DNA from: Verrucomicrobiota bacterium
GTDB taxonomy: Bacteria > Verrucomicrobiota > Verrucomicrobiia > Chthoniobacterales > UBA10450
Assembly: GCA_003218535.1 (NCBI GenBank)
Contig: QHNV01000044.1
Location: 1 to 36,959, forward strand
Direction: 5' to 3'
Length of the DNA stretch: 36,959 bases
The first letter of the stretch is position 1, and the number at the start of each line of letters is the position of its first letter. Below are positions 26,371 through 36,693 of the stretch, piece after piece. Under the pieces are notes generated by a model. It ran no database searches and had not been told where the DNA came from. It saw nothing but the letters and a program-made list of their open reading frames with translations. Made by a program: the position numbers and the translations under genes.

Positions 26371-27069
26371 ATGAAGGTCTCAATTGTTATCCCTTGTTAC
26401 AATGAGAAGACTACAATCGAAAGGATTGTCGAAGTCGTTCGCGGTACGTCTGTTGAACACAGGGAAATCATTGTGGTTGATGATTGTTCTCAGGACGGCA
26501 CGCAAGCTGTATTGAGGGAGAAACTTTCTCGGATAGTCGACCAGATCATTTATCACCCCGTCAATCGTGGCAAAGGAGCGGCGTTGCGCAGTGGTTTTGC
26601 AGCCGCAACAGGTGACATCATTTTAGTACAAGACGCGGATCTCGAATACAGCCCCGAAGATTACCCAACTCTATTGGAACCCCTTATCTCAGGCAGAGCG
26701 GATGCTGTGTTTGGCTCACGGTTCATGGGCGGGCGCCCGCATCGTGTTTTGTTCTTCTGGCACATGGTTGGTAACAGATTTTTGACCCTGCTATCTAATA
26801 TGTTTACCAACCTTAACCTGACAGACGTAGAAACCGGCTACAAAGCATTCAGAGCTTCTATTATTAAATCAATTGAGATCGAGGAAGATCGTTTCGGTGT
26901 TGAACCTGAGATTGTCGCAAAACTTGCCCGCATAGGTTGCCGCATCTACGAGGTCGGCATTTCCTATAGCGGCCGCACTTATCGGGAAGGCAAAAAGATA
27001 AATTGGAAGGACGGCGTCAGAGCCATTTACGCGATATTGAAATACAATCTTAAACCACGTCAGATGTGA
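26371..27069 (+). CDS. Family 2 glycosyltransferase (polyprenyl/dolichyl-phosphate mannose synthase-like)
   Basis: VSIVIPCYNEKTTIERIVEVV; IIVVDDCSQDGT; NRGKGAALRSGFAAATGDIILVQDADLEYSPEDYP; GSRFMGG. Confidence 0.92.
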   Translation: MKVSIVIPCYNEKTTIERIVEVVRGTSVEHREIIVVDDCSQDGTQAVLREKLSRIVDQIIYHPVNRGKGAALRSGFAAATGDIILVQDADLEYSPEDYPTLLEPLISGRADAVFGSRFMGGRPHRVLFFWHMVGNRFLTLLSNMFTNLNLTDVETGYKAFRASIIKSIEIEEDRFGVEPEIVAKLARIGCRIYEVGISYSGRTYREGKKINWKDGVRAIYAILKYNLKPRQM

Positions 27070-27758
27070 GCGATCCACAACTAACTTACACTGGCTTGGA
27101 TGTTTTGGAGACCTTGGAGAACGCAACCAATTATAATGCGCTCTTGCTCGATCTCATTCTTCGAAGCGCAGACGGCCGGCGGCGGATGCTCGACTTTGGG
27201 GCTGGCTTGGGAACGTTTTCGAGACTACTTCGAAAGAAGGAGCTGGAGGTAGCCTGTGTTGAACCCGATGCATATCTCTCGGACATCTTGGCTCGTGATG
27301 GATTCCCGACGTTTAGAGATCTAAATCAAGTGCCGGACTCTTCCTTTGAGTTCGTTTTCGCGCTAAACGTGGTGGAGCATATCGAAGACGATTGGACCAC
27401 CGTTTACCAACTCGGCACAAAACTGAAGAAACAAGGCCGACTGTTGATTTATGTTCCGGCCTTTAAATGTCTGTGGACGAGCCTGGACGAAAAGGTGAGA
27501 CACTATCGGCGTTATCGCCGCGACAGTCTGCAGCAGCTGGTGCGCAAAGCAAGGCTCACCGTTCTAGAAAGCGGTTATGTAGATTCACTGGGGTTTTTCG
27601 CTGCTTTGATTTTCAAAATGCTTGGCAGAAACGCGAACCTAACTCCACATGCCGTTGCGTTTTACGATCGCTATGTCGTACCGCCAAGCAGATCGCTGAC
27701 TCCGTTGTTCCGGCGAACCTTTGGAAAGAATGTCTATGTCGTGGCAAGCAAGGATTGA
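27066..27758 (+). CDS. Class I SAM-dependent methyltransferase
   Basis: MLDFGAGLGTFSRLL motif I; FVFALNVVEHIEDD; overlaps upstream GT2 stop (GTGA). Confidence 0.9.
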   Translation: MSDPQLTYTGLDVLETLENATNYNALLLDLILRSADGRRRMLDFGAGLGTFSRLLRKKELEVACVEPDAYLSDILARDGFPTFRDLNQVPDSSFEFVFALNVVEHIEDDWTTVYQLGTKLKKQGRLLIYVPAFKCLWTSLDEKVRHYRRYRRDSLQQLVRKARLTVLESGYVDSLGFFAALIFKMLGRNANLTPHAVAFYDRYVVPPSRSLTPLFRRTFGKNVYVVASKD

Positions 27759-27773
27759 GCAAAGTTGTATTAA

Positions 27774-27956
27774 CTACCTGAACTGAGCGCCGCCGTTTTG
27801 CGCGAATGTTGCGTCGCGCGTAAAAGCAAGCCGGTAACAGGACCGACTGTCGCGTGCCTTCAATAGCGCGACGACACTCGCCTGCTCGCGAATCCATTCG
27901 GGTTCGGCGTCGATCAGTGCAGAGTCCGATCGTCTTTTCCAAGTTCGGTCTCTCAT
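27774..27956 (-). CDS. Possible small hypothetical protein (60 aa)
   Basis: ATG preceded by GAAAGGAGATC (SD-like) on the minus strand; occupies a gap with no other gene. Confidence 0.45.
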   Translation of the reverse strand: MRDRTWKRRSDSALIDAEPEWIREQASVVALLKARDSRSCYRLAFTRDATFAQNGGAQFR

Positions 27957-27994
27957 GATCTCCTTTCAATCGATCAAATTTCGGCTTAGCTGCG

Positions 27995-29575
27995 ATGATG
28001 GCTTCCGCTTCGCTATGGCAGCGTTTTCAGAAATATTTTTTGTACTACCGCGATCTCGATTTCTGCATCGATATCAGCCGGATGAAATTCCCGGACGATT
28101 TTTTTGTGAAAATGCAACCGCTGATTGAAAAAGCATTTTCGGCGATGCGCGATCTGGAGTCGGGAGGAATCGCCAATCCCGATGAAAAGCGCATGGTCGG
28201 TCATTACTGGCTCCGGAATCCAAGGCTTGCGCCTATTGCGGAGATTCGGTCGGAGATCGAAGAAACGATTCAGCGCATCAAAAATTTTGCGGTCGATGTT
28301 CACGCCGGAAAGATCACGCCTGAAAACGGAAAACGCTTTGAGCATATTTTGCTCATCGGCATTGGCGGTTCAGCGCTCGGGCCGCAATTCATAGCGGACG
28401 CGCTCGGTTCGCCGCGCGATCCGATGGACATCTACTTTTTTGATAATACCGATCCGGATGGTTTCGACCGTATTTTCGACAGGATTGAGAACTACCTTTC
28501 GCAAACGCTTGTCGTTGTTGTTTCCAAGTCTGGCGGGACAAAGGAGACACGTAATGGCATGCTCGAAGCGGAGGCAAAATTCACGGCGAAGAAACTTCAA
28601 TTTAGCACGCACGCCGTAGCTGTGACTGGAATCGGAAGCGAGCTGGATAAGTACGCCGAAAAAAATAACTGGCTCGCCCGGTTCCCAATGTACGATTGGA
28701 TCGGCGGGCGCACGTCAGTGATGAGCGCAGTCGGGCTTCTTCCAATGGCATTGGAAGGTTTTGACATCGAAAATTTTCTCACAGGCGCAGCGGCCATGGA
28801 TGAGCACACGCGCGCGCCACATGTGATGCAGAACGCCGCGATGCTTTTGGCGTTAATGTGGTATTACGCGGGTAACGGCAAAGGCGAAAAGGACATGGTG
28901 ATCCTTCCATACAAGGATCGCCTGGCGTTATTCAGCAAATATCTGCAACAACTGGTGATGGAGTCGCTGGGAAAGAAAGAAGATCTCGACAGCAAAGTCG
29001 TGCATCAGGGAATTGCGGTGTACGGCAACAAAGGTTCAACTGATCAGCACGCTTACGTCCAGCAGCTGCGCGACGGCGTGTTGAATTTTTTCGTGACTTT
29101 CATCGAGGTTAACAAGGATCGCCGGAATCCGGCGATTGAGATCGAAGATAGAATTACGAGCGGGGATTATCTTCACGGATTTTTGCGCGGAACGCGAACT
29201 GCCCTGTATGAAAGTGGCCGCGAATCAATCACTCTAAGCATTCCCAACGTCGCCGCGTTCAACGTCGGCGTGTTGATCGCACTTTATGAGCGCGCCGTCG
29301 GTTTCTACGCGTCGCTGGTCAATATCAATGCCTATGATCAGCCGGGTGTAGAGGCCGGAAAGAAAGCGGCGACCAAATTGTTGGAACTTCAAAAAGAAGT
29401 GCGCGCCAAGCTATCAACTGGAACCGGGAAGACCGCTGAAGAAATCGCGCGCTCCATCGATGCCGATCCGGAAGACGTTTTCCACTCGCTGCGGCATCTT
29501 GGAAGCAATGATCCGCACGTTCGGATTGCGGCGGGCGAACAACGAGTGGATGACAGATTTTCGCTGGAAGAATAG
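27995..29575 (+). CDS. pgi: Glucose-6-phosphate isomerase
   Basis: [63 protein letters not shown]. Confidence 0.95.
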   Translation: MMASASLWQRFQKYFLYYRDLDFCIDISRMKFPDDFFVKMQPLIEKAFSAMRDLESGGIANPDEKRMVGHYWLRNPRLAPIAEIRSEIEETIQRIKNFAVDVHAGKITPENGKRFEHILLIGIGGSALGPQFIADALGSPRDPMDIYFFDNTDPDGFDRIFDRIENYLSQTLVVVVSKSGGTKETRNGMLEAEAKFTAKKLQFSTHAVAVTGIGSELDKYAEKNNWLARFPMYDWIGGRTSVMSAVGLLPMALEGFDIENFLTGAAAMDEHTRAPHVMQNAAMLLALMWYYAGNGKGEKDMVILPYKDRLALFSKYLQQLVMESLGKKEDLDSKVVHQGIAVYGNKGSTDQHAYVQQLRDGVLNFFVTFIEVNKDRRNPAIEIEDRITSGDYLHGFLRGTRTALYESGRESITLSIPNVAAFNVGVLIALYERAVGFYASLVNINAYDQPGVEAGKKAATKLLELQKEVRAKLSTGTGKTAEEIARSIDADPEDVFHSLRHLGSNDPHVRIAAGEQRVDDRFSLEE

Positions 29576-29596
29576 CGGCTTAAGGTATGCGCAAAT

Positions 29597-30313
29597 ATGG
29601 CAGCCGCCACTTCTGAGAATCAGAGTGATTCACTCAGCGTTCCTTGGAACGATGCCGTTCGTTTTATCCGGCAACTCAGTCACGATTTGCGCAACCATTT
29701 AAACGCGATCGAGCTCCAATCGACTTACATCGGTGAGTTGACGGACAATGCAGAGGTTAAGGATGAAATCAAACGGTTGCGCGAAATGATTTCTGGCTTC
29801 ACCACGACTTTGCAAAAGCTGCCGCGAGGATTGGCTGATGTGAAAGCCAGTCTCATCCCGTATCGGGCGGCTGATTTTGTCGAGGATTTGCGCAAGAGAA
29901 TCGACCTCGAGTTCTCAGAAAAGAGTAATCAAATCAGCTGGGATATTCAGCCGGGCGGCGCGCTGTTGCATATCGATCCCGAACTTTTACAGCAGGCATT
30001 CATAGAGCTTTTTGAGAACGCTTTCCAGCACGAGCGCGGCGAAGGAGCACTTGTTTTGACTGCGAGGATCGATAAAAATCACTTTGTATTTGCGCTTCAT
30101 GAGCCAAAAGCGCGATTTGAAAGATCGACGGAACACTGGGGGCGCGAACCGCTCCGGAACATTAGCCATGATCATTATGGCCTTGGCCTGAATCGTGTTC
30201 GCGTTATCGTCAAAGCTAATGGTGGCGAAATGTATGCTAAGTACGATCCAAACGTCTCGGCGCTTGTCACAACGCTCACGATGCCGGCTCACCGGATGAA
30301 TGAGAGCGCTTGA
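29597..30313 (+). CDS. Soluble histidine kinase-like protein (HisKA-like + HATPase_c)
   Basis: FIRQLSHDLRNHLNAIELQ; FIELFENAFQHERGEGAL N-box; HYGLGLNRVRVIVKANGGEM; no TM or obvious sensor domain. Confidence 0.85.
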   Translation: MAAATSENQSDSLSVPWNDAVRFIRQLSHDLRNHLNAIELQSTYIGELTDNAEVKDEIKRLREMISGFTTTLQKLPRGLADVKASLIPYRAADFVEDLRKRIDLEFSEKSNQISWDIQPGGALLHIDPELLQQAFIELFENAFQHERGEGALVLTARIDKNHFVFALHEPKARFERSTEHWGREPLRNISHDHYGLGLNRVRVIVKANGGEMYAKYDPNVSALVTTLTMPAHRMNESA

Positions 30314-30390
30314 GATGCCGTTACGCTCGCGCGCCTTTTGGACAACTGGAACCAGTGGGCAATGCGTAGTAAGAACAGCGCCAACTTGAA

Positions 30391-31791
30391 ATGAAATCCG
30401 AGAATCATCGCATCCTGATCATTGATGACGAGCGTCCGATTCTCATGACCCTCGAAGCGCTTCTGCAACGACATGGTTACCGGGTCGATACTGCGCCCAA
30501 CGCTTCACAGGGATTGAAATTGCTCAAAAGCAAATCGCCGCCGCTCGTTTTACTCGATCTCCAGTTACCCGACGCGGACGGATTGGAGACGCTAGATCGA
30601 ATCAAAGCCGAGCTTCCGGGCATTCAGGTTATTATTTTGACGGCGCATGACTCTTTGAACAATGCGATCGAGTCGATTAAGCGCGGTGCCTATCATTTTA
30701 TCAGCAAGCCATACGCGCCCGAAGAATTACTTAGTTTAATCGAGAAGGCCTTGGAAAAACAGTTCCTCCTGCGCGAAGCAGCACAACTTCGCGAGAGGAC
30801 ACAACAACTCGAAAAACGTCTGGAGATGGCCCAGGCGCAGGCTCCGCCGATTTTTAAAAGCAAACCGATGCGACAAATCGAAGAATTGATCGACGCAATG
30901 GGTCCGTCGGACGCGAACGTGCTCATTCTCGGGGAAAGTGGTGTGGGCAAGGAGATCGTCGCCAACGTGATTCATGCCCGGAGTCGGCGTGCGGGAAAAC
31001 CAATGGTGAAACTAAATTGTGCTGCGTTTCCGCAAACGATGATTGAAGGCGAACTTTTTGGTTATGTGAAGGGTGCGTTTACTGGAGCGGTAAACGATTT
31101 TCCCGGCATGATCGCAGCGGCGGACGGTGGCACACTTTTCCTCGATGAAATATCGGATATGCCTGCGGACTTACAGACGCGTTTTTTGCGTGTGCTCCAG
31201 GAGCATGAATACAGGCACCTTGGCAGCACGGAGATTCTGAAAGCAGACTTTCGCGTAATTGCCTCCACCAATCGACCGATTGCCCAGGCGCTTTCGGAGA
31301 ACCGGTTGCGTTCCGATTTGTATTATCGGCTCAACACATTTCAACTGGAGGTACCTCCGCTCCGCGAGCGTAAGGAAGACATTCCGCCTCTGATCGCCCT
31401 ATTTCTCAGGCAGTTTTCTCAGCAACTCGGGAAGTCCGAACCGGACATCGCGCCAGAGGCATTCCAAAAACTGCTTGATTATGCGTGGCCTGGAAATGTC
31501 CGGGAGCTACAGAACGCGATCGAATACGCGGTGGTGCTGACGCGGCAGGACCTCATCGGCGTGAAAGAGTTGCCCGCCGAAATCCAATTGCCCGTCGTGC
31601 TGCAGCAAACGGGACGTAGTCCGGTAGCTGCCGGACGAACTGGTGTGCAAAGTCTCGACGACGTCGAGCGAAACACGATCCTTCAGGCGTTGGCCGAATG
31701 CCATGGCAACAAGAAGAAAGCGGCGGAACTCCTCGGCATCCAGCGCCCCACGCTCTACAATAAGATGAAGCGTTACGCCATCGAGATCTGA
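30391..31791 (+). CDS. Sigma54-dependent NtrC-family response regulator
   Basis: Receiver (ILIIDDERPILMTL; LVLLDLQLPDADGL), AAA+ (LGESGVGKE, GAFTGAVNDF, DGGTLFLDEI), Fis-type HTH (NKKKAAELLGIQRPTLYNKMKRY). Confidence 0.95.
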   Translation: MKSENHRILIIDDERPILMTLEALLQRHGYRVDTAPNASQGLKLLKSKSPPLVLLDLQLPDADGLETLDRIKAELPGIQVIILTAHDSLNNAIESIKRGAYHFISKPYAPEELLSLIEKALEKQFLLREAAQLRERTQQLEKRLEMAQAQAPPIFKSKPMRQIEELIDAMGPSDANVLILGESGVGKEIVANVIHARSRRAGKPMVKLNCAAFPQTMIEGELFGYVKGAFTGAVNDFPGMIAAADGGTLFLDEISDMPADLQTRFLRVLQEHEYRHLGSTEILKADFRVIASTNRPIAQALSENRLRSDLYYRLNTFQLEVPPLRERKEDIPPLIALFLRQFSQQLGKSEPDIAPEAFQKLLDYAWPGNVRELQNAIEYAVVLTRQDLIGVKELPAEIQLPVVLQQTGRSPVAAGRTGVQSLDDVERNTILQALAECHGNKKKAAELLGIQRPTLYNKMKRYAIEI

Positions 31792-31844
31792 TAGATAGTT
31801 TTTCGCTGCTGCTTCGAGTAGGTTTTTTGACTTTCGTCGTTAAG

Positions 31845-31885
31845 TTTTAGATTCCGATTGAGCGGCCAAAATCGAGAATCTAAAA
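31845..31885. promoter_or_regulatory. Long hairpin immediately upstream of the glnD start codon
   Basis: TTTTAGATTC-CGATT ... AATCG-A-GAATCTAAAA, about 15 bp with one bulge; ends 4 nt before ATG 31890. Confidence 0.6.
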
Positions 31886-31889
31886 TTTA

Positions 31890-34484
31890 ATGTCCCGGCA
31901 TCTTGAGCAAGTTCTGGCGCACGCGGCGAATCGGCTCGCTGCTACAGGGGGGACGCGCCCCACCGAGGTCCTGCCGCTTTACAAAACATTTCTTAAAGTC
32001 GAAGAACACCGATTGCGGTTGAAACACCAGGCCGGCGGGGGCGGCCGCGAGATTTGTGCGCGACGCTCGGAGCTTGTCGATGTTTTGCTCCAATATGTCT
32101 TTGGGGCGGCGGCTACCGCTACCCGCAAGGGAGCAGGCGCCGCGCCGCTCGCACTCATTGCTCTAGGCGGCTATGGCCGCGGGGAGCTCAATCCTTTTAG
32201 CGATATCGACGTCATGCTTTTGCACCGCGAGGGAACGAGAAAAATTTCGGAGGAATTCCGCCAGCAGTTCCGCTTCAAGTGTGTGGAAGGATATGAGCGA
32301 GAATACGTGGAAATGCGCATGCAAGACCAAGTCGCGCGGCACAAGAAATACGGGGAAAGCGTTTATTTGCAGGAGCCACACTTAAAGAGCGGCTGTGGCG
32401 GGCTTCGCGATTATCAAAATCTGCTCTGGATGACCTATTTCAAAGAGGGTGCATTGAGCACCAACCAGCTTGTAGGTAAAGATTGGCTGAGCGAGACCGA
32501 CCAAGGACGAATCGAGAGGGCCTACGATTTTCTTCTGCGTTTGCGCACCGATTTGCATTATGCGACCCGGCGCGCCACCGACGTTCTGCACCTCAACCTG
32601 CAGGAAGAAATCGCGACGCGGCTTAACTATTCTTCTCGTAATGGCCAGCTCCGCAGCGAAGCGCTCATGCGTGATTATTACGAGCACACCCGAAACATCT
32701 TTCGTGTCAGCGAACGAATCACTGCGCAATTTGTCAGCGGATATGCCACAAACAAGACACGTTCGCTTTTCAGTTTTCTTCCGTTGATCCGACAGGATAA
32801 GACCGCGATTGGCGATTCTTTTTTTATTCGCCAGAAACAACTGCACCCGATTCGACGAGACCTTTTTCGCAGGAACCCCGAGCAAATGATGCGGGCATTT
32901 CAACTAGCGCAGGAACATGATCTCGAATTGAGTCCGGAATTGGCAGATCTACTCAACCGGAGTCTCCATCATGTGACGCGCACGTATCAATATGCGCGAG
33001 GCCCCCGCGAGATTTTTAAAATGATCCTGTCGCAGAAAGGTGATGTGGGACGCATTCTGCGGATAATGCACCGGGTCGATTTCCTGGGCCGATACATTCC
33101 CGAGTTTGGCCAGCTCACTTGTCTGGTGCAGCATGAGTTTCTACATCGTTACACGGCCGACGAACATACGTTGGTCTGCATCGACAAACTCGACGCGTTG
33201 ACCCAGACCAATGACCCGAAGCTCACCCCCTATCGGGAAATCTTTAAGCGAATCGAAGATCCCTTTATCTTGTATCTGGCTCTGCTTTTGCACGACACCG
33301 GGAAAGCTATCGGCGCCCGACCGCATTCGGAGGCAAGCGCCCTTTTCGCCCAGCGCGTCGCCAGTCGTCTGCAATTGTCATCTCGACAGCGCAAGTCTCT
33401 TATCCTACTGGTCGATCATCACCTCACCCTCTCCCGGATCGCACAACAGCGAAATATCGATGATCCCGCTACCGTGGTGGAATTCGCCGACGTTGTAAGA
33501 GACCAAAAGAACTTAGATGCATTGATGCTGCTTACCTTGGCTGATGGCCAGGGCACAAGCGGAGACGCATGGTCCGATTGGAAGGAGTCATTGGTTTGGG
33601 AATTGTTCCACGAAACCTCCCGTTACCTAGGCGACCGCCAATCTTATTACGAACAAATCACGATCGAACGCGAGAGCCTCCGGTCCTCCGTGGCAAGAGA
33701 TCTTCCCCCAGATTACGCCGATGAGATAGATGCGCATTTTGAGCTAATGCCCGACAATTATTTCCGCGCCTGGGAAGTGTCCCAAATTGTTGAGCATCTA
33801 AAGCTGTTACGGTCATTCCTACGAAACGTTTCCAGCCAAGGAGCATCGCCTCTGGTGCCAGCGCTGGCATGGAAACTTCTTCCCGAACAGGGGCACAGTG
33901 TTGTCGATTTTTGCACATGGGAGCGCGAGCAGCTGCTGGCCAAAATTGCAGGCTCCTTTTCTGTGGTACCGATCAATATTTTGAGCGCAGATATTTTTCA
34001 TCGCGCAGACAACATCGTGCTCAACGTTTTCCGCGTGTGCGATACTAAGGCACGCACTGTCACCAATCCATGCGACTTTGAAATCGTCGAACGAACTTTG
34101 CGCTGTGCGCTGGAAGCCGAAAAATTCGATTTCCTACCCTTAATCGAGCGGGCCATGCAGCAAACCCGTCGGCACCTCGGGCCCGCGATCGAATTTCCGA
34201 CGCGCATCTCCATCGACAACAAAACGCATCCGACTTATACGCTGATCGAGATCCAGGCGACCGACCGGCTCGGCTTACTGTACGATATTTTGAGCTGTCT
34301 GGATCGCGAGAACGTTTTGATTACGCTTTCCCGCATCAACACACAAGACGGCGCAGCCATCGATACTTTCTATGTGATGGATCGTTCCACTTGCGCCAAG
34401 ATTACGGATCCACGCCGCATCACGGCTATCCAGCAACACCTGAAAGGGGCAATTCTGCGTGGCGACGTCGCCAAATCAAAGTAA
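31890..34484 (+). CDS. glnD: [Protein-PII] uridylyltransferase/uridylyl-removing enzyme GlnD
   Basis: IALGGYGRGELNPFSDIDVMLLH nucleotidyltransferase motif; LLLHDTGKAIGARPHSE HD motif; C-terminal ACT (TYTLIEIQATDRLGLLYDIL). Confidence 0.92.
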   Translation: MSRHLEQVLAHAANRLAATGGTRPTEVLPLYKTFLKVEEHRLRLKHQAGGGGREICARRSELVDVLLQYVFGAAATATRKGAGAAPLALIALGGYGRGELNPFSDIDVMLLHREGTRKISEEFRQQFRFKCVEGYEREYVEMRMQDQVARHKKYGESVYLQEPHLKSGCGGLRDYQNLLWMTYFKEGALSTNQLVGKDWLSETDQGRIERAYDFLLRLRTDLHYATRRATDVLHLNLQEEIATRLNYSSRNGQLRSEALMRDYYEHTRNIFRVSERITAQFVSGYATNKTRSLFSFLPLIRQDKTAIGDSFFIRQKQLHPIRRDLFRRNPEQMMRAFQLAQEHDLELSPELADLLNRSLHHVTRTYQYARGPREIFKMILSQKGDVGRILRIMHRVDFLGRYIPEFGQLTCLVQHEFLHRYTADEHTLVCIDKLDALTQTNDPKLTPYREIFKRIEDPFILYLALLLHDTGKAIGARPHSEASALFAQRVASRLQLSSRQRKSLILLVDHHLTLSRIAQQRNIDDPATVVEFADVVRDQKNLDALMLLTLADGQGTSGDAWSDWKESLVWELFHETSRYLGDRQSYYEQITIERESLRSSVARDLPPDYADEIDAHFELMPDNYFRAWEVSQIVEHLKLLRSFLRNVSSQGASPLVPALAWKLLPEQGHSVVDFCTWEREQLLAKIAGSFSVVPINILSADIFHRADNIVLNVFRVCDTKARTVTNPCDFEIVERTLRCALEAEKFDFLPLIERAMQQTRRHLGPAIEFPTRISIDNKTHPTYTLIEIQATDRLGLLYDILSCLDRENVLITLSRINTQDGAAIDTFYVMDRSTCAKITDPRRITAIQQHLKGAILRGDVAKSK

Positions 34485-34495
34485 GTAGGAAAGCC

Positions 34496-34520
34496 GCCTA
34501 CCAGCGCCTCGTTGGTGGGC
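34496..34520. terminator. Hairpin followed by short T tract between glnD and the nucleotidyltransferase gene
   Basis: GCCTACCA ... TGGTGGGC (one G-U wobble) then ACTGTATTTTT. Confidence 0.4.
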
Positions 34521-34530
34521 ACTGTATTTT

Positions 34531-35284
34531 TATGAACGCAATCATTCTCGCAGCAGGGTATGCTACGCGCCTTTACCCGCTTACGCTCAATCGAGCAAAG
34601 CCACTACTCAAAGTTGGAGGCAAGCCGATTGTTGAATGGACCGTGGATAATCTCGCGGCCATTCCAGACATCGGAATGATTTCCATCGTGACCAACGACA
34701 AGTTCGCCTCCGACTTCAAAGCCTGGGCTGCGTCTTATGAAAAGTGGCATTCCAAGTGCGAATTCAAAATTATTAACGACGGCTCCACGAGCGACGAAGA
34801 CAAGTTAGGCGCAATCGGAGACATCAATTTTGCTGTAACCAGAGAAAATCTGGCCGGAGACAATCTGCTAATTGTCGCCGGGGACAACCTGTTTACCGAA
34901 TCGCTCCGTGGCTTTGTCGAGTACGCCAAAAAAAATGAAGCGACGGTTGCGGTTTATGACGTCGGCGATACAGAGGCGATCAAGAAATATGGGAACATCG
35001 AGATTGACGCAGATGGAACAATCATCCGTTTCGAGGAGAAGCCTGAGAAACCAAGGAGTACGCTCGCGGCGATTGCTCTTTACTATTACTCAGCCGAAGT
35101 ACTTTCCCTTTTGACGACCTATCTCGCGGCTGGCAACAATCCGGATCAACCGGGCCGCTTTGTGCAATGGCTCTACACGCGAAAATCGGTGAAGACGTTC
35201 CAGCTCGACGGCCAGTGGCTCGATATCGGGAGCAACGAAACGCTCCAGAAAGCAGATCAGATTTTCTCTAGGATCAAAACGTAG
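34531..35284 (+). CDS. Sugar-phosphate nucleotidyltransferase (NTP_transferase family)
   Basis: MNAIILAAGYATRLYPLTLNRAKPLLKVGGKPIVEW; track start 34391 overlaps glnD and is unlikely. Confidence 0.92.
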
Positions 35285-35391
35285 CCGTGAATTCGTGATT
35301 CGCTCTGCCGCGCCGAAACTGCGTGGCCCGTCACACCGCCGCCTCGGGATCCACCGGGAACTTGGCGCGAAGGCTGGTTGACGAAGGCGGG

Positions 35392-35811
35392 TCATTTTAG
35401 TCGTCCTTCATCAAACTCGATTAAGTCGAAATAAGTCCGAATGTCTTTGCGGCCTTCGCCGCCGGCCTTTTTGAGAAAATGAAGGAATCGCGCCTTCTTT
35501 ACGGGGTTGTCGGGATGCCGGCAAATCATTGCCTGATTCCACAGCTCAATTGCTTCGGACGAATGTCCCGCGCCGTTTTCCTGCACCCACTTTAGAATCG
35601 CGGCATCGCTATCCAAGTTATTAGCGATCTCCTCAAAGGCATCGCCATCGAGTTTTAAAAACGCCAGCAAATGCTTATCGAAGCCAACGGTTTTATAGTT
35701 GTAGCCGTCGAGCAATCCTTTGCGATGCAGTCTGGCCTTGTCGATCAAACGGGGCAGATGCACATAGCCACCGAGTTTCTCATAGGGACTGCGCGGATGC
35801 AGTCTTCCCAT
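35392..35811 (-). CDS. DUF5069-like hypothetical protein
   Basis: MGRLHPRSPYEKLGGYVHLPRLIDKARLHRKGLL...; internal ATG at 35811 chosen because the longer ORF overlaps the upstream gene. Confidence 0.7.
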   Translation of the reverse strand: MGRLHPRSPYEKLGGYVHLPRLIDKARLHRKGLLDGYNYKTVGFDKHLLAFLKLDGDAFEEIANNLDSDAAILKWVQENGAGHSSEAIELWNQAMICRHPDNPVKKARFLHFLKKAGGEGRKDIRTYFDLIEFDEGRLK

Positions 35812-35821
35812 TGAGGCCAGA

Positions 35822-36670
35822 TTAAGTTGCCGGCGCTGGCTGCGGCGCAATGACAGTCACGTCGTCTTCCATTTTGCTGGCGCCTGTTGGTTTTTGGTCG
35901 GGCAATAATTCCCCTTGGGTAAGGCCAGCTTGGCCGATGATGAGTTGACCGGAAAACATGCCGCCCTTCTCAACGATGAACGCTTTGGCCGTAACGTTGC
36001 CTTCTAGGGAACCCTTTTTGCGAACGGTGACGATCGTCTCTACCACAATCTCGCCCGACATCTTTCCCTTAATTTCGATGCTGCCCGCCCGGACCCGCCG
36101 AAAACAGTGCACGTCGGCTTTACGGTCGACAACGATATGACCAGCCGAGATGCGACCGGGAATCCTCCCGGCATAATTTATAGTCGCGGTACCGAAGCAG
36201 TGGAGGTTCGCTCTCAATCTTCCTTCGATCAAAGCCTGCTTGCAGATTACACTGCTGCTGCCCAAGTCACCCCTGGCCGTGAGATGCACTTTACCGCAGG
36301 TCCGTATCGACCGACTAAACCCGCTGCTGATTTTGTAATCGCGAAGGTCGATATGAGCGCTGCAGCTCGGGCAAATAGTAGATGTCGCCGCACCGCTGAC
36401 CTGCTGTTTTCGTTTGCATTCAAAACACTCGACCTCCAAGCTGCGCTGCCGCTTCCAAAAATCGTCGAATTTTTGGAAAATGGACGGACTCGCCGACATG
36501 GGGGGCGATTCCTCTTTTGTCGGAAGCTTGGGCCCGCTCTTCGGCGCAAATGGTGAAAAATAGCGGCCACATTGGCGGCACATTGAGCTTTTAGCCGCCG
36601 CATATTCCATTTGCTTAAAGCCACAGTGCGGACATTCCACACTGAGCTTGACAGGCGAGGAATTGGCCAC
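35822..36670 (-). CDS. Bactofilin-like polymer-forming protein with two N-terminal zinc-ribbon-like motifs
   Basis: VECPHCGFKQ...SMCRQCGRYF and VECFECKRKQ...TICPSCSAHI followed by bactofilin repeats (GSIEIKGKMSGEIVVETIVTVRKKGSLEGNVTAKAFIVEKGGMFSGQLIIG). Confidence 0.85.
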   Translation of the reverse strand: MANSSPVKLSVECPHCGFKQMEYAAAKSSMCRQCGRYFSPFAPKSGPKLPTKEESPPMSASPSIFQKFDDFWKRQRSLEVECFECKRKQQVSGAATSTICPSCSAHIDLRDYKISSGFSRSIRTCGKVHLTARGDLGSSSVICKQALIEGRLRANLHCFGTATINYAGRIPGRISAGHIVVDRKADVHCFRRVRAGSIEIKGKMSGEIVVETIVTVRKKGSLEGNVTAKAFIVEKGGMFSGQLIIGQAGLTQGELLPDQKPTGASKMEDDVTVIAPQPAPAT

Positions 36671-36693
36671 TGGGTGCTAGGCGAAAGTCGTTT

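Noticed and set aside
31939-31960. CTACAGGGGGGACGCGCCCC near the glnD 5' end as another palindromic insertion
   Set aside because: Only a 4-bp G/C arm is clear; insufficient to call it a member of the TGTAG family
34391-34530. N-terminal extension of the nucleotidyltransferase ORF
   Set aside because: Overlaps the glnD C-terminus and a hairpin; the conserved MNAIILAAGYATRL start is at 34531
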